DNA of 64,000 bases from assembly GCF_030323025.1 (NCBI RefSeq), contig NZ_CP097329.1, forward strand, positions 3,396,001 to 3,460,000, given 5' to 3'. The DNA comes from Pseudanabaena mucicola str. Chao 1806. GTDB taxonomy: Bacteria; Cyanobacteriota; Cyanobacteriia; Pseudanabaenales; Pseudanabaenaceae. Each line of letters starts with the position of its first letter. Within the stretch, counting starts at the first letter, position 1. The translations under genes and the position numbers were made by a program. Under the pieces are notes generated by a model. It saw only the letters and a program-made list of their open reading frames with translations, did no database searches and had not been told where the DNA came from. Shown here one piece after another: positions 43,128-52,098 of this stretch.

Positions 43128-43700
43128 ATGGCGATCGCATTATCAAATCCCCAAAAGCTTTCTCTTACAGAATTTTTGGCAATGCCAGAGACTAAACCCG
43201 CACATGAATTTATTGATGGTCAAATCTATCAGAAAATAATGCCACAGGGTAAACACAGCAGATTACAGACCAAGTTTGCATCACTAATTAATGAACGTGG
43301 TGAGCCTAATTGCTTGGTCTCAGCATTTTGTGAATTACGCTGTACCCTTGGTGGACGCTCAATTGTGCCAGATATATCAGTGTTTGAGTGGCAAAATATT
43401 CCTCTTGATGAGTATGACGAACCATTAGACAGAATCGAAGTTGCGCCTGATTGGGTGATTGAGATTCTTTCACCTGATCAGTCAACAGTTTTAGTAATTG
43501 ACAAAATTAGATTTGCTTTAAAGCATGGTTCAAAATTAGGTTGGCTCATTGCACCGAATGAGAGAAAAATTTTGACATTTAGTACTAACGGGTTTGATAG
43601 TTATCAAGGTAATGATATTTTACCAATGTTGGGGATACTGAAGGATTGGCAGTTATCTGTTAATGATGTGTTTAACTTACTGATTTTTACGAAGAGTTAG
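43128..43700 (+). CDS. Uma2 family endonuclease-like protein
   Basis: 190 residues, the DUF820/Uma2 family that is highly expanded in cyanobacteria and has a PD-(D/E)XK fold. Seen: LTEFLAMPETKPAHEFIDGQ, GRSIVPDISVFEW, APDWVIEILSPDQS (Asp and Glu of the active site) and KLGWLIAPNERKI. No DNA cleavage has been shown for most members. Intact, unlike the copy at 26165. A terminator follows. Confidence 0.88.
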   Translation: MAIALSNPQKLSLTEFLAMPETKPAHEFIDGQIYQKIMPQGKHSRLQTKFASLINERGEPNCLVSAFCELRCTLGGRSIVPDISVFEWQNIPLDEYDEPLDRIEVAPDWVIEILSPDQSTVLVIDKIRFALKHGSKLGWLIAPNERKILTFSTNGFDSYQGNDILPMLGILKDWQLSVNDVFNLLIFTKS

Positions 43701-43704
43701 CATT

Positions 43705-43733
43705 AAAAAGGGACGCTTTGCGTCCCCTTTTTT
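43705..43733. terminator. bidirectional terminator
   Basis: AAAAAGGGGACGC-type stem (GGGACGC TTT GCGTCCC) flanked by A-run and T-run, between the convergent Uma2 and DUF1361 genes. Confidence 0.8.
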
Positions 43734-44364
43734 ATACAGAAACTTGATTGGAGCGATTGTGCCAGTAGAAGGCGATCGCCAAATTAATCCATTTAAAAAT
43801 GTAGTAGAGACTTGTAAAGATCACAAAAAATAAGATCGTTCCAAAGAAGAAGTTAGGATTTTCGAGATTGCTAATGGCTGTTTCCAAAACTCTCCTTGGT
43901 TGCGTCATTACATGCCAACTATTTAAGCGATTGAATCTTCCCCAATACACACCAACGGCACAGATAAAGTTCATGCTGATTTCTATGAAAGGAATATTTC
44001 TAATCAGCTTCAGCCAGCCTAGGTAATGCACAAGTTTGATCAAAGAGATTACATAACATTGGAAGCCTAATAGGATGAAAACTATATATTGAGGGATAAT
44101 CAGAAAAATAACACCATTATGGGAAATTTCAGGTGTACGCACATCATCCACAAAATGAATAATATCGGTAATTATGTAAGGGGCATTAGGCAGAAAGAGG
44201 ATAAAAGTTACTAGCCCTAACCACCACATAGGATTTTGAGATAAGTGCTTTGGCGATCGCTTCGTAAATAAGATCAAGCTAAGTAAACAGGGAATGATTG
44301 CTAAAGATAAGTTCCACCCCATCCACCGAAAATTTCCTAAAAAATTTTCAAATGCTTCTGTCAT
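43732..44364 (-). CDS. DUF1361 membrane protein
   Basis: ATG 44364 gives 210 residues (MTEAFENFLGNFRWMGWNLS); the longer upstream frame lacks support. The protein has about six hydrophobic segments and the DUF1361 hallmarks FLPNAPYIITDIIHF and VYWGRFNRLNSWHV. Predicted plasma-membrane protein of unknown function. Transcribed divergently from the DUF92 gene. Confidence 0.88.
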   Translation of the reverse strand: MTEAFENFLGNFRWMGWNLSLAIIPCLLSLILFTKRSPKHLSQNPMWWLGLVTFILFLPNAPYIITDIIHFVDDVRTPEISHNGVIFLIIPQYIVFILLGFQCYVISLIKLVHYLGWLKLIRNIPFIEISMNFICAVGVYWGRFNRLNSWHVMTQPRRVLETAISNLENPNFFFGTILFFVIFTSLYYIFKWINLAIAFYWHNRSNQVSV

Positions 44365-44500
44365 TATTTTAACTCCATAGTATTTTGAATATAATGTTGA
44401 GTCTACTTCCACGCCAAAGGCGCACAGAGAATCTATACTTTGCTGAAAAGCCCTATATAGGGTCAATTATTACTTACTTATTTTTCTAAGATTGACTACC

Positions 44501-45265
44501 ATGATAAATATTTTCCCCATTTCACAGGGTTGGTTGATCGCGATCGCCCTAAATACTTTTCTGGGTGCGATCGCCCTAATCTTACCTCGCAAGGTTTTAA
44601 CTACAGCAGGAATTTACCATGCGTGGATTTTGGGAATTGTGATCTGGGGCTGTTTAGGATGGCAAGGTTATATCGTTATTTTAAGCTATCTGATCATTGG
44701 ATCTGGCGTAACCCGCATCGGTAAGGAAATCAAAGAGGCTAAAGGTATTGCCGAAAAACGCGATGGGGCAAGAGGTCCTGAAAACTTATGGGGTTCGGCG
44801 GCAACAGGTGCAGTTTGTGCAATTGGTTATGCGATCGAGCCAAGTCCTCTATGGCTAATTGCCTATGTTGCTAGCCTGAGTACCAAGCTAGCCGACACAA
44901 CTGCTAGCGAGATTGGCAAGGCATATGGCAAAAGCACATTTCTGATTACCACATTTAAACCAGTACCCGCAGGGACTGAGGGTGCTGTCAGCCTCGAAGG
45001 CACAATCGCAGGGATAATTGGTTCACTTTTGATTGCAGCGATCAGCTGGGCGGTGAGTTTATTAGCGAGTCCTTGGGATTTGCTGTGGTGCGCGATCGCG
45101 GCTCTTATTGCCACAAATATCGAAAGTCTGATCGGCGCAACTTTGCAAGAAAAATATGATTGGCTCACGAATGAACTAGTCAATGGAATTAATACAACGA
45201 TTGGTGCAGCGATCGCGGTTTTAATTACACAGTTATTACTAATTTTTAATCTAAAATTAACTTAA
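44501..45265 (+). CDS. DUF92/TIGR00297 membrane protein, phytyl-phosphate kinase type
   Basis: A polytopic membrane protein of 254 residues from ATG 44501. It matches the DUF92 group with GIYHAWILGIVIWGCLGWQG, KRDGARGPENLWGSAATGAV, DTTASEIGKAYG and the PVPAGTEGAVSLEGT signature. Cyanobacterial and plant members (VTE6) phosphorylate phytyl-phosphate to phytyl-diphosphate for tocopherol and chlorophyll salvage. The function is assigned by family; the catalytic residues are not established by eye. Confidence 0.85.
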   Translation: MINIFPISQGWLIAIALNTFLGAIALILPRKVLTTAGIYHAWILGIVIWGCLGWQGYIVILSYLIIGSGVTRIGKEIKEAKGIAEKRDGARGPENLWGSAATGAVCAIGYAIEPSPLWLIAYVASLSTKLADTTASEIGKAYGKSTFLITTFKPVPAGTEGAVSLEGTIAGIIGSLLIAAISWAVSLLASPWDLLWCAIAALIATNIESLIGATLQEKYDWLTNELVNGINTTIGAAIAVLITQLLLIFNLKLT

Positions 45266-45408
45266 ACTTAACCCAAAAAAGACTGACATATATTAACGTA
45301 AATGGCTTGATATTTTGTAGGCTAAGTTTGGTAGTAGATGAAATAAAGTAGTCAAATTACAATTACAATAAATGCTATATTTTAATTGATTTTTATACAA
45401 AGTAGAGA

Positions 45409-45783
45409 TTGACTTTGACTACAATCAATTTGTTTAATAATGCTAAAGACTTCATTATTATTCCCGCAGGTGAGGTGATCTTTGAGAAGGGTGGTATTGC
45501 TGATTATATGTATGTGGTTATTGAAGGAGAAGTCGAAATTTTGATAGATGGTAAATTCCTAGATATCACCAGTGATGGTGGTATTATTGGTGAAATGGCA
45601 CTAATTGACTCAAGTCCAAGAAGTGCAACGGCTATTGCCAAAACTGAATGTAAGCTGGTTCCTGTGGATCAAAAACGTTTTGAATTTCTAGTGCAACAAA
45701 CTCCTAACTTTTCAATTAATGTTATGAAGATTATGGTTGAAAGAATTAGAAAACTAGATGCACTGGTTGTGTCACTTCGATAA
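45409..45783 (+). CDS. cyclic nucleotide-binding domain protein
   Basis: A 124-residue single CNB domain, TTG start (45409). The glycine turns of the CAP-type barrel are seen in IIIPAGEVIFEKGGIADYMY and the phosphate-binding cassette region GGIIGEMALIDSSPRSATA, which keeps Glu and Arg. There is no DNA-binding or enzymatic domain, so it should act as a small cAMP- or ligand-sensing adaptor. It is followed by an IS66 end fragment. Confidence 0.88.
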   Translation: MTLTTINLFNNAKDFIIIPAGEVIFEKGGIADYMYVVIEGEVEILIDGKFLDITSDGGIIGEMALIDSSPRSATAIAKTECKLVPVDQKRFEFLVQQTPNFSINVMKIMVERIRKLDALVVSLR

Positions 45784-45799
45784 GTATTTAATCTCAAAA

Positions 45800-45904
45800 T
45801 AGATATTTCGACTCTCAGAAAGCAAGGTGTTAATGTTCTGGAGTCTTTCAAACAAGTGTTTCTTGGAAACCATTTCTTCCCAAATCTCCAGCCTGAGTAG
45901 TTAC
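45800..45904 (+). mobile_element. IS66 end fragment (solo terminal remnant)
   Basis: 105 bases nearly identical to the complement of 37745-37850, i.e. the transposase C-terminal codons and the terminal repeat AGCCTGAGTAGTTAC. No other part of the element is present. It sits between the CNB gene and the attC-like site. Confidence 0.85.
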
Positions 45905-45928
45905 AAGTAATCGCCGATAACTTCTCGG

Positions 45929-46015
45929 GTCTAAACAACGAAGCGAATCATTTTGCTTGCGTAATCTCGACTAGAAACAGACAGCCTTAATGGGCGTATC
46001 GTTTTGACGTTAGGC
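45929..46015 (-). other. attC-like recombination site (degenerate), downstream of the SRPBCC gene
   Basis: On the minus strand it begins with GCCTAAC (46015-46009), which contains the stop codon of the SRPBCC gene, and ends with a GTTTAGAC core-like box (45936-45929), 87 bases in all. Inner arms AACGATACG and AACGAAGCG are partly complementary. It fits the layout of an integron attC but with weak inner symmetry. Confidence 0.45.
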
Positions 46016-46423
46016 TGATTCTATTTTCTTTTTAAGCCCTTCAAGTGTCACGGGGAATGATTCATATATCTGCTTGCCTATGATTTTTGAAAATAGAAAG
46101 GCGGTCAGACCATAGAACTCTACACCGTGTGTAACCTTAGTGGTATCCCCCTCTTGAATTAATTCATGCGTAAACTTCATGATACAAAGGGGAAGTTTGC
46201 TTTCGACAGTAAATGAACGATTAGTATTTATCTCAGAAATCTTGATTGATGCGGAAAAACCGTTCCGAGGCTTAAGTCGCCCAGTTGCTCCTTGCCTGAA
46301 TATGCCATCTAAAGAGGAAGATAAAACTTCTGGATCCCAGGATTTCCAGTCGGCGACATTAGTATATTCGGCAAAAATTTTCTCTGGTGCCGCATTAATT
46401 TGGATTGAACGATGTAGTGACAT
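46010..46423 (-). CDS. SRPBCC (START-like) family protein, cassette-borne
   Basis: 137 residues of the polyketide cyclase/START-like helix-grip fold: SIQINAAPEKIFAEYTNVAD, WDPEVLSSSL and the long C-terminal helix FPVTLEGLKKKIESA. Such proteins bind hydrophobic ligands; ligand unknown. The ATG is 29 bases after a GTTAGGC site and the TAA stop is within the following GCCTAAC, exactly the geometry of integron gene cassettes. It has no own promoter in view. Confidence 0.85.
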   Translation of the reverse strand: MSLHRSIQINAAPEKIFAEYTNVADWKSWDPEVLSSSLDGIFRQGATGRLKPRNGFSASIKISEINTNRSFTVESKLPLCIMKFTHELIQEGDTTKVTHGVEFYGLTAFLFSKIIGKQIYESFPVTLEGLKKKIESA

Positions 46424-46451
46424 AAAAGTTGGTAAGGAATTATGTGTTTCT

Positions 46452-46535
46452 GCCTAACGGCTTAATTGAGCGGATGAGAACTTTCACTCTGGACTGAAAT
46501 ATTAGCACTTAGTCCGCTCCAATGATTTGTTGTGC
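46452..46535 (-). other. attC-like recombination site upstream of the SRPBCC gene
   Basis: 84 bases: on the minus strand it runs from GCACAAC to GTTAGGC. Inner arms TTGGAGCGGA and TCCGCTCAA pair with one unpaired extra base, the asymmetry typical of integron attC hairpins. The GTTAGGC end faces the gene start. It agrees with the consensus GTTRRRY at the cassette side; the other box deviates at one position. Confidence 0.6.
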
Positions 46536-46631
46536 ACCGATCGCTTATCAATTATTTATCTTTGCGATCGCCAACAATCTATCGGAACTCATCAACGAAG
46601 CTGACAATATTTGCTTGCTTAAACTTGGCTG

Positions 46632-47757
46632 ATAAGTAGGTAGACCAAAGAAAAGTTAAGATAAAAAAGTTCAGTAACTGCCCAAAATATGCCAGCCGCC
46701 CTCAAAGTAAAACTGAGTCTAGAAGAAGACAAAAGGCTGCTGGAAATCAGCCAAAGAGAAGCAACAGGAAAACGAGTCAAGCAAAGAGCCGAAGCGATAC
46801 GGCTAAGCAGTCATGGGTGGAAAGTCGCCCAAATAGCAGCATATTTCGAGTGGCATGAACAAACAGTCCGAGAAATCATCCAAAGATGGAAACGGGATGG
46901 CGAACAAGGGTTGTATGACCTGCCCAAGACAGGAAGACCAAAACAATGGCAAGAGTCAGACCTGAAATATCTAGAAACCTGTCTGGAAGAAGATGGTCAG
47001 GTATACAACAGTCAGCAATTATCCGCCAAGCTACGAGAAGAAAGACAAGTAAACCTAAGTAGTGACCGAATTAGGAAACTACTAAAAAAAAGGGTTGGGT
47101 ATGGAAACGGGCGCGAATTTCCCACCAAGACAAGCAGGATCAAGAAACTAAAGCAATGAAACAAGCCGATTTAGACTTCTTAAAATTAGCGGCGGCAAGC
47201 AGAGGAGATTTGTTTGAAATATTTAGATGAGACGGGATTTAGTTGTTGGTCACCTGTGCAGTATGGTTGGATTCGACAATGGCAGAGTAAACGCCTTGAA
47301 CAAACAGCATTGCGGGGTAAGTGAGTCAGTTTAATTGGTGTGTTGGAGCCTGAAGTGAGTTTTGATGCTGCTTATCGTGTCGGTAGTATCACCATCAAGG
47401 AATATATTGAAATTATGGATCGACAGGCTGATTTAGCTGCGGATTTATTCCTACTTAACCGTGTGATTACCGTCATTGGGCAAGACAATAGCTCTACCCA
47501 TACCTCTAAGGCGGTACAACTCAAAATTCCTGAGTGGGAGCGTAAAGGCTTATTTTTATTTCAGTTACCCCCCTACTGCTCTGAGATGAATCCCATTGAA
47601 TTGGAGTGGTTACATTTAAAGCGTGACCATCTTTCTGGTCAAATGTTTGACTCTGAGGATTTTTTAATGTGGGGTATCGAAGATGTTCTTCTTTCCCGTT
47701 ACGATTCTCTTGGTTTTGACACTTCCTATTTTGAGTTTTCTTATGCCTAGCTACTTA
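46632..47757 (+). mobile_element. IS630-family element, decayed
   Basis: 1126 bases with inverted ends TAAGTAGGTAGACCAAAGAA and TAAGTAGCTAGGCATAAGAA (complement of 47757 leftward) and TA at both edges, the IS630/Tc1 target. The transposase gene is broken. The ends match MITE family B. Confidence 0.8.
46689..47750 (+). pseudogene. IS630-family transposase, multiple frameshifts
   Basis: Frame 1 (46689-47159) reads the HTH domain (RAEAIRLSSHGWKVAQIAAY, RWKRDGEQGLYDLPKTGRPK). Then pieces YLDETGFSCWSPVQYGWIRQ (first Asp) at about 47215-47320 and a final frame from 47340 with VIGQDNSSTHTSKAV (second Asp) and SEMNPIELEWLHLKRDHLSG (Glu). The DDE triad is spread over at least three frames. The gene cannot make an active enzyme. 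Confidence 0.85.
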
Positions 47758-47782
47758 CCTTAATTTTTTCCTGTACTTAGCT

Positions 47783-48823
47783 TTAATTTAATATTTTTTT
47801 GTGAATGAAAGCCTGTTGTTTAAACTGATTAATACGGTAAGTGATCGCCTTATCTTTACTCTCTAAATCCTTAATCCAAACATCTGTAATTGATTGAGCG
47901 TCATCAGGTAAACTCTCTAACTGCCAACCTGAAAGGTCTAATTCTTCCATTAAATAGGAAACCTTTGGATCATAACTGATTGCCGAACATTGACAACCCT
48001 CACTAGCCGCCATAATCACTCCATGTAAACGCATAGCGATCGCTAAATCCACACCTTGAAAAATCCCCTTCAGTTTGCGAGGATCTTTTTGAATGATGAT
48101 TTGGCTATGTTTAGGAAACTTGTCATTAAGAGAATCATAAATTGCCTGAGCGATTGCTTTATCCTGAGATGGCTGAAATGGAACTAGTAAAATATATGCA
48201 TTGGTTTGCGCTTGTAAGTTTTTCAAAGCTTCTGTAATCGTGGCGAGGCGACAGGATGTTAAGGCAGGATGTGCGCGCAAAACTACTGCCACAATAGGTG
48301 CATCCACATCACAATACATATCCACCAGTATAGATTCCAAAGCCCAAACAGGATCGGGCGCAATCATACTTTTGATTTGCCAATCAGCTAGTAACTCGGC
48401 AGAGCGGTGGTCACGTACAGATACCGCCTGACATCCCTGAAAAGCACGTTTCGTAATCCATTTACTTAACCCACTTTTTAGGGGACCAACCCCCTGCGCC
48501 CATGCGACTGTCTGCAAACCCATCCCCTGTGCTAAGCCCATTAAACCACCATAATAAATGGGATTTCTGGCACTAGTGGCATCCTGCATCAGGCTGCCGC
48601 CTCCCCAAATAAATAAATCTGATTGCTTGAACGCATTAATTAATCCAAATACCGAATAGCGATCACTAGCCTCGACGTGATGTAAATTTTCGGTAACTTT
48701 TGGGCTAGCCGATAAAACAAGCGGTTGGATATCCTGAGGCAACATTTGTAGCAATGTGGCAAGCAATGCTTCATCCCCACCATTGCCCATCCCATAATAT
48801 CCACATAAAACCGCACGTCGCAT
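47783..48823 (-). CDS. csaB: polysaccharide pyruvyl transferase CsaB
   Basis: 346 residues. CsaB adds pyruvate from PEP as a ketal to cell-surface polysaccharide, which creates a binding site for SLH-domain proteins. The glycosyltransferase-B-like N-terminus (VLCGYYGMGNGGDEALLATL), the WGGGSLMQDATS segment and the HGVIMAASEGC region with a conserved RLH are present. Cyanobacteria use it for S-layer/outer-membrane anchoring. Single gene, ATG at 48823. Confidence 0.9.
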   Translation of the reverse strand: MRRAVLCGYYGMGNGGDEALLATLLQMLPQDIQPLVLSASPKVTENLHHVEASDRYSVFGLINAFKQSDLFIWGGGSLMQDATSARNPIYYGGLMGLAQGMGLQTVAWAQGVGPLKSGLSKWITKRAFQGCQAVSVRDHRSAELLADWQIKSMIAPDPVWALESILVDMYCDVDAPIVAVVLRAHPALTSCRLATITEALKNLQAQTNAYILLVPFQPSQDKAIAQAIYDSLNDKFPKHSQIIIQKDPRKLKGIFQGVDLAIAMRLHGVIMAASEGCQCSAISYDPKVSYLMEELDLSGWQLESLPDDAQSITDVWIKDLESKDKAITYRINQFKQQAFIHKKILN

Positions 48824-48934
48824 ATTATTCGCCTAAATTGCTTAAATAATTTTTAGATTTTCTGCATTACTCCAGACTCCTATTGTCGCGTATTAACGCC
48901 AAAAGACGTTACTTAGTGCCGTCTTTTGACCAAG

Positions 48935-49426
48935 TTATTCCCATGTACCAGCTATCACCAGCACTAAACCAATCAATAACCAAATAAGGGGCATTAAGTC
49001 AAAATTAATTGAACCATTGCTAAACTGCAACAAAGCGATCGCGATACCTGTTACACTCGCAATCGCGATCGCCATTAGCCAACGCCAACCAGATTTACCT
49101 GAATGCCGAGATGATATTTTTGTTGGTTTTGTAAAGGTTTTGGGATGATAAAATTGCGTTTTTTGCGGAGGAATGTGATTCGTATTGACATTGTAACGAT
49201 GTGATGCTGTAGCTGCCATGATTTTTTTTGACATTTTGGGATAATTCCTAGAGGCAAGTCTCTTGTTTAGATGCTTACGACTCAGGTATATGCGTTTTTC
49301 GAGTTTTTTGAGTCTCAGCCAAAACAATAATCCCATGGTGATCGCAATTAGACCTAATGCGATCGCCACTTTAACTAACGTAAGCAGCAATTCGATGTTG
49401 TCTTGATTTGATAAAACAATAGCCAT
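48935..49426 (-). CDS. hypothetical membrane protein with basic linker
   Basis: 163 residues with three hydrophobic segments (about 12-36, 110-127 and 140-158) and a long Lys/Arg/His-rich cytoplasmic linker (38-108) between the first two. No family recognised. It follows csaB-direction transcription but is 110 bases upstream of it, so an operon is possible. Real gene judged by hydrophobic pattern. Confidence 0.55.
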   Translation of the reverse strand: MAIVLSNQDNIELLLTLVKVAIALGLIAITMGLLFWLRLKKLEKRIYLSRKHLNKRLASRNYPKMSKKIMAATASHRYNVNTNHIPPQKTQFYHPKTFTKPTKISSRHSGKSGWRWLMAIAIASVTGIAIALLQFSNGSINFDLMPLIWLLIGLVLVIAGTWE

Positions 49427-49639
49427 ATTTGCTGCAATTAAGCCAAATTGCTAATTTAGTAGGCATCATTCTTCCATCTAGCTCCAAACTAGACGGACTA
49501 GAAATAATCAGAAAAAATGTCAGCAAAAACATGATAAAAAATCGATGCCTAATTATTATTATTATGTGGCTCGGTAGTCCTAAACCAGTAAGGATGAATT
49601 GTAGTGATGAATAAAGAACCAGATAGCAGCAATGCCTAG

Positions 49640-49990
49640 GAAGCAAACAGAGAGACAAACAAGCCACCCAATAACTAACAGTGACAGTTCGACAAGCTCT
49701 CTGACCGCGTAAGCAAGTTTGTGCTGACCTCAATACGATTTATGCGGCAGCGACTAAATTGAAATTTCACCTTGAACTCTTTGCTGAAAAATGGCACAAA
49801 CAATTTTCCCCTCAGTGGTCAGTGTGCTTGTCGAACTGATTGCGCTCCTTTCAAGCTGGTTTACTTGGCAATGCGGAATATAATATTCCGAAGAAATGGT
49901 CTATGTCGATTTGGGATTGGATGCCTGCCCTTAATCACTTATCTATTCTATTCAAGGATCGTCTCCACTTCTTCTAGACTTTAATAATAT
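49640..49990 (+). pseudogene. transposase fragments, possibly IS256 type
   Basis: In the 600-base gap between two genes, 49710-49838 reads QVCADLNTIYAAATKLKFHL and FAEKWHKQF, resembling the end region of IS256/mutator-type transposases. 49912-49977 reads WDWMPALNHLSILFKDRLHF in another frame. No complete gene or clean ends are visible. The rest of the gap shows nothing recognisable. Confidence 0.45.
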
Positions 49991-50033
49991 CTGCTTGACA
50001 GTCTCTCATTCGGCAATTAGAAAAGATCAAGAC

Positions 50034-51182
50034 TCAAATCAAACTATCTTTTCCCAGTAAGACCGATCGCTTAGCTCCTGTGACACTGGGTAAATTGCCA
50101 TAGCGTTCTTTAATTCGCAAATATCCTAATATCGCAAAAGCGATCGCCTCTTTACTATCGCCACTCAAACCAAAATCATCGGTACGTTTCACGATCGCAG
50201 GCTTAAGCAAGTCCTGTAAGCGTTCCATCAAATAACTATTGCGCCCACCGCCGCCACCAACTAAGACCTCTTCAGGAAATACAGGCAGAAAATCCCGATA
50301 GCTCTTAGCGATCGCCCTTGCAGTAAATTCTGTTAACGTGGCAAGAATGTCGTAATTACTTAAATCTTGGCATTCCTCTAAACGCGCTTCTAAATAATCT
50401 GGACTAAATAACTCGCGACCTGTCGATTTTGGCGGAGGGATGAGAAAAAATTCTTGCTTTAGCCATTGATTGATTAGCTCTAAATTAGCTTTACCTTGTC
50501 GTGCGATCGCCCCATCGCGATCAAAAGGCTGACCAAATAATTTCTGAACTGCCATATCCATTAGCACATTACCCGCCCCATTATCAAAACCAAATATTTG
50601 CTCTGGAATCGCTCCAGCATTGGGTGGTAAATAAGTGACATTACTAATCCCGCCAATATTTTGACAAGCCCGATATTTCGTGGGATGGGCTAACAACAAA
50701 GCATCTACCATCGGCACTAGCGGCGCACCTTGCCCCCCCACTTCAATATCCGCAACCCGAAAATCGCTGACCGTCTTAATTCCTGTTAACTCAGCAATGA
50801 CTGCACCTCGCCCCAGTTGCACCGTATAGCCCATCTTTTGACCTGCGGGTGGACGATGAAATACAGTCTGACCATGAGAACCAATTAAATCTGGCTGGCG
50901 ATCACTCTTCTCCCTAATCGTTAAAGCTGCTTTAGCAAAACTCTCAGCAATGCGATCATCGAGTTCACATATTTGTTGCAGCGATCGCGGCGCACCTGCA
51001 CAAACGGCAAGGATTTCTTTTTTTAAATCTGCCTCATATTCATAGGTATGTCCTGCAATCAGGTTAGTGCTGAGGATACCTTGGCGATCGCAAATTTCTA
51101 CAAGCGCAGCATCAATCCCATCTACTGATGTACCACTCATCAAACCGATCGCTAATATTTTGTCCGTTGGCGCATTAGTCAT
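50034..51182 (-). CDS. anmK: anhydro-N-acetylmuramic acid kinase
   Basis: 382 residues. It phosphorylates 1,6-anhydro-MurNAc from cell-wall turnover to MurNAc-6-P. The signature IGLMSGTSVDGIDAALVEI, HGQTVFHRPP, VSDFRVADIEVGGQGAPLVP, FDNGAGNVLMD and VGGGGGRNSYLM (ATP site) are all present. Complete, cytoplasmic. Upstream is a coiled-coil gene on the same strand, 54 bases away. Confidence 0.95.
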   Translation of the reverse strand: MTNAPTDKILAIGLMSGTSVDGIDAALVEICDRQGILSTNLIAGHTYEYEADLKKEILAVCAGAPRSLQQICELDDRIAESFAKAALTIREKSDRQPDLIGSHGQTVFHRPPAGQKMGYTVQLGRGAVIAELTGIKTVSDFRVADIEVGGQGAPLVPMVDALLLAHPTKYRACQNIGGISNVTYLPPNAGAIPEQIFGFDNGAGNVLMDMAVQKLFGQPFDRDGAIARQGKANLELINQWLKQEFFLIPPPKSTGRELFSPDYLEARLEECQDLSNYDILATLTEFTARAIAKSYRDFLPVFPEEVLVGGGGGRNSYLMERLQDLLKPAIVKRTDDFGLSGDSKEAIAFAILGYLRIKERYGNLPSVTGAKRSVLLGKDSLI

Positions 51183-51235
51183 GAGTTGTAGGTAAAAAGA
51201 TATTGGAGATCGCTTTGAGACATCGTTTTATATTA

Positions 51236-51592
51236 CTAAGCTTGCTTTCGATTTAGCATTTCAATCATCAGTCTGATACTTTCGGCTTGAGTTTGAGCAA
51301 CAATAGCTTGCTGTCGGGTAATTTCCTTGATTTCTAGCAATTCGTTGTGAAGAGATTCGCTTTGAGCTTGTGATTTAATGGCTTGCTGTTTAATAATCTC
51401 CTTTATTTCAACAAGTTCGGCATGGAGAGTTTCACGTTGCTCTCTTGCCTCCTCTCTGACGCTGTTTATCTCAGCTTTGACGGTTGGCAGTTCGAGGTAC
51501 AGTGCCTGTATTAGTTGCTGAATATCATTGCTTAAGCTATCAACTTTGTCGGCAAATCGGTCTAATCGTTCATCTGTCCATTTTTCAGTCAT
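51236..51592 (-). CDS. coiled-coil protein with internal repeats
   Basis: 118 residues, predicted to be one long helix. The unit (H/L)xELxEIKEI(I/T)(K/R)QQAI occurs twice (about 58-75 and 81-97), so it grew by tandem duplication. It starts MTEKWTDERLDRFADKVDSL, a sequence common in small cyanobacterial coiled-coil proteins next to unrelated genes. Function unknown. Confidence 0.65.
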   Translation of the reverse strand: MTEKWTDERLDRFADKVDSLSNDIQQLIQALYLELPTVKAEINSVREEAREQRETLHAELVEIKEIIKQQAIKSQAQSESLHNELLEIKEITRQQAIVAQTQAESIRLMIEMLNRKQA

Positions 51593-51660
51593 TTTTTCAC
51601 TCTCTGCGATCAGTTTCTTTATATTGTCTAGGCTAATTTGGGGATGGGATAAGTTTTTAG

Positions 51661-51924
51661 CTATAGTCGTGGGGCTAAGATTTTTTCTTGAATTTTGGCT
51701 GTAACTTCATCAATCTCTTCGGATGACAGAATGTTACCAACTTTGCTGTCGGTCAAAATTTCTTTCAACTCGTCATAGCTAATGGTATTAATTTTCTCGA
51801 ATAGGTAATTACCAAGATTTGCTCCGTGGTTAATTCCTGCCCTGATGTCACAACCTGACTCGTCCTCGATCTGCACATCCCTAAGCATTTCTGCTTCGTC
51901 AATGTCAAATTCATCCGTAATCAT
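51661..51924 (-). CDS. hypothetical acidic protein
   Basis: 87 residues, acidic N-terminus (MITDEFDIDEAEMLRDVQIE) and a helical C-terminus (SSEEIDEVTAKIQEKILA). AGGTAAG precedes the ATG. No family recognised. It lies beside a possible antitoxin fragment and a HEPN-like gene, so a TA-related role is conceivable but unsupported. Confidence 0.5.
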   Translation of the reverse strand: MITDEFDIDEAEMLRDVQIEDESGCDIRAGINHGANLGNYLFEKINTISYDELKEILTDSKVGNILSSEEIDEVTAKIQEKILAPRL

Positions 51925-51957
51925 GGCTTACCTCCGCTTTTGTACTTTTGTCTGCAC

Positions 51958-52074
51958 TTAGCGCCCTATATTTTTTGTGATCGCCTCATCCAGAATTAGC
52001 CAGAGTTGATGTTTTTCTTCTAAGCTCAGAGCATTGATTGACTTAATTACAGAGTGTAATGCTTGGATCGTAAC
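51958..52074 (-). pseudogene. possible antitoxin-like fragment
   Basis: An open stretch reading VTIQALHSVIKSINALSLEE and KHQLWLILDEAITKNIGR to TAA at 51958-51960. The helix pattern with LSLEEKHQLWLIL resembles small addiction-module antitoxins. It has no start codon (TGA immediately upstream in frame), so it looks like a remnant. Confidence 0.35.
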
Positions 52075-52098
52075 TCACACATATTCCCGTTCTGTTGT

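Noticed and set aside
45800-45904. A second IS66 element
   Set aside because: Only the terminal 105 bases match; no transposase or opposite end is present.
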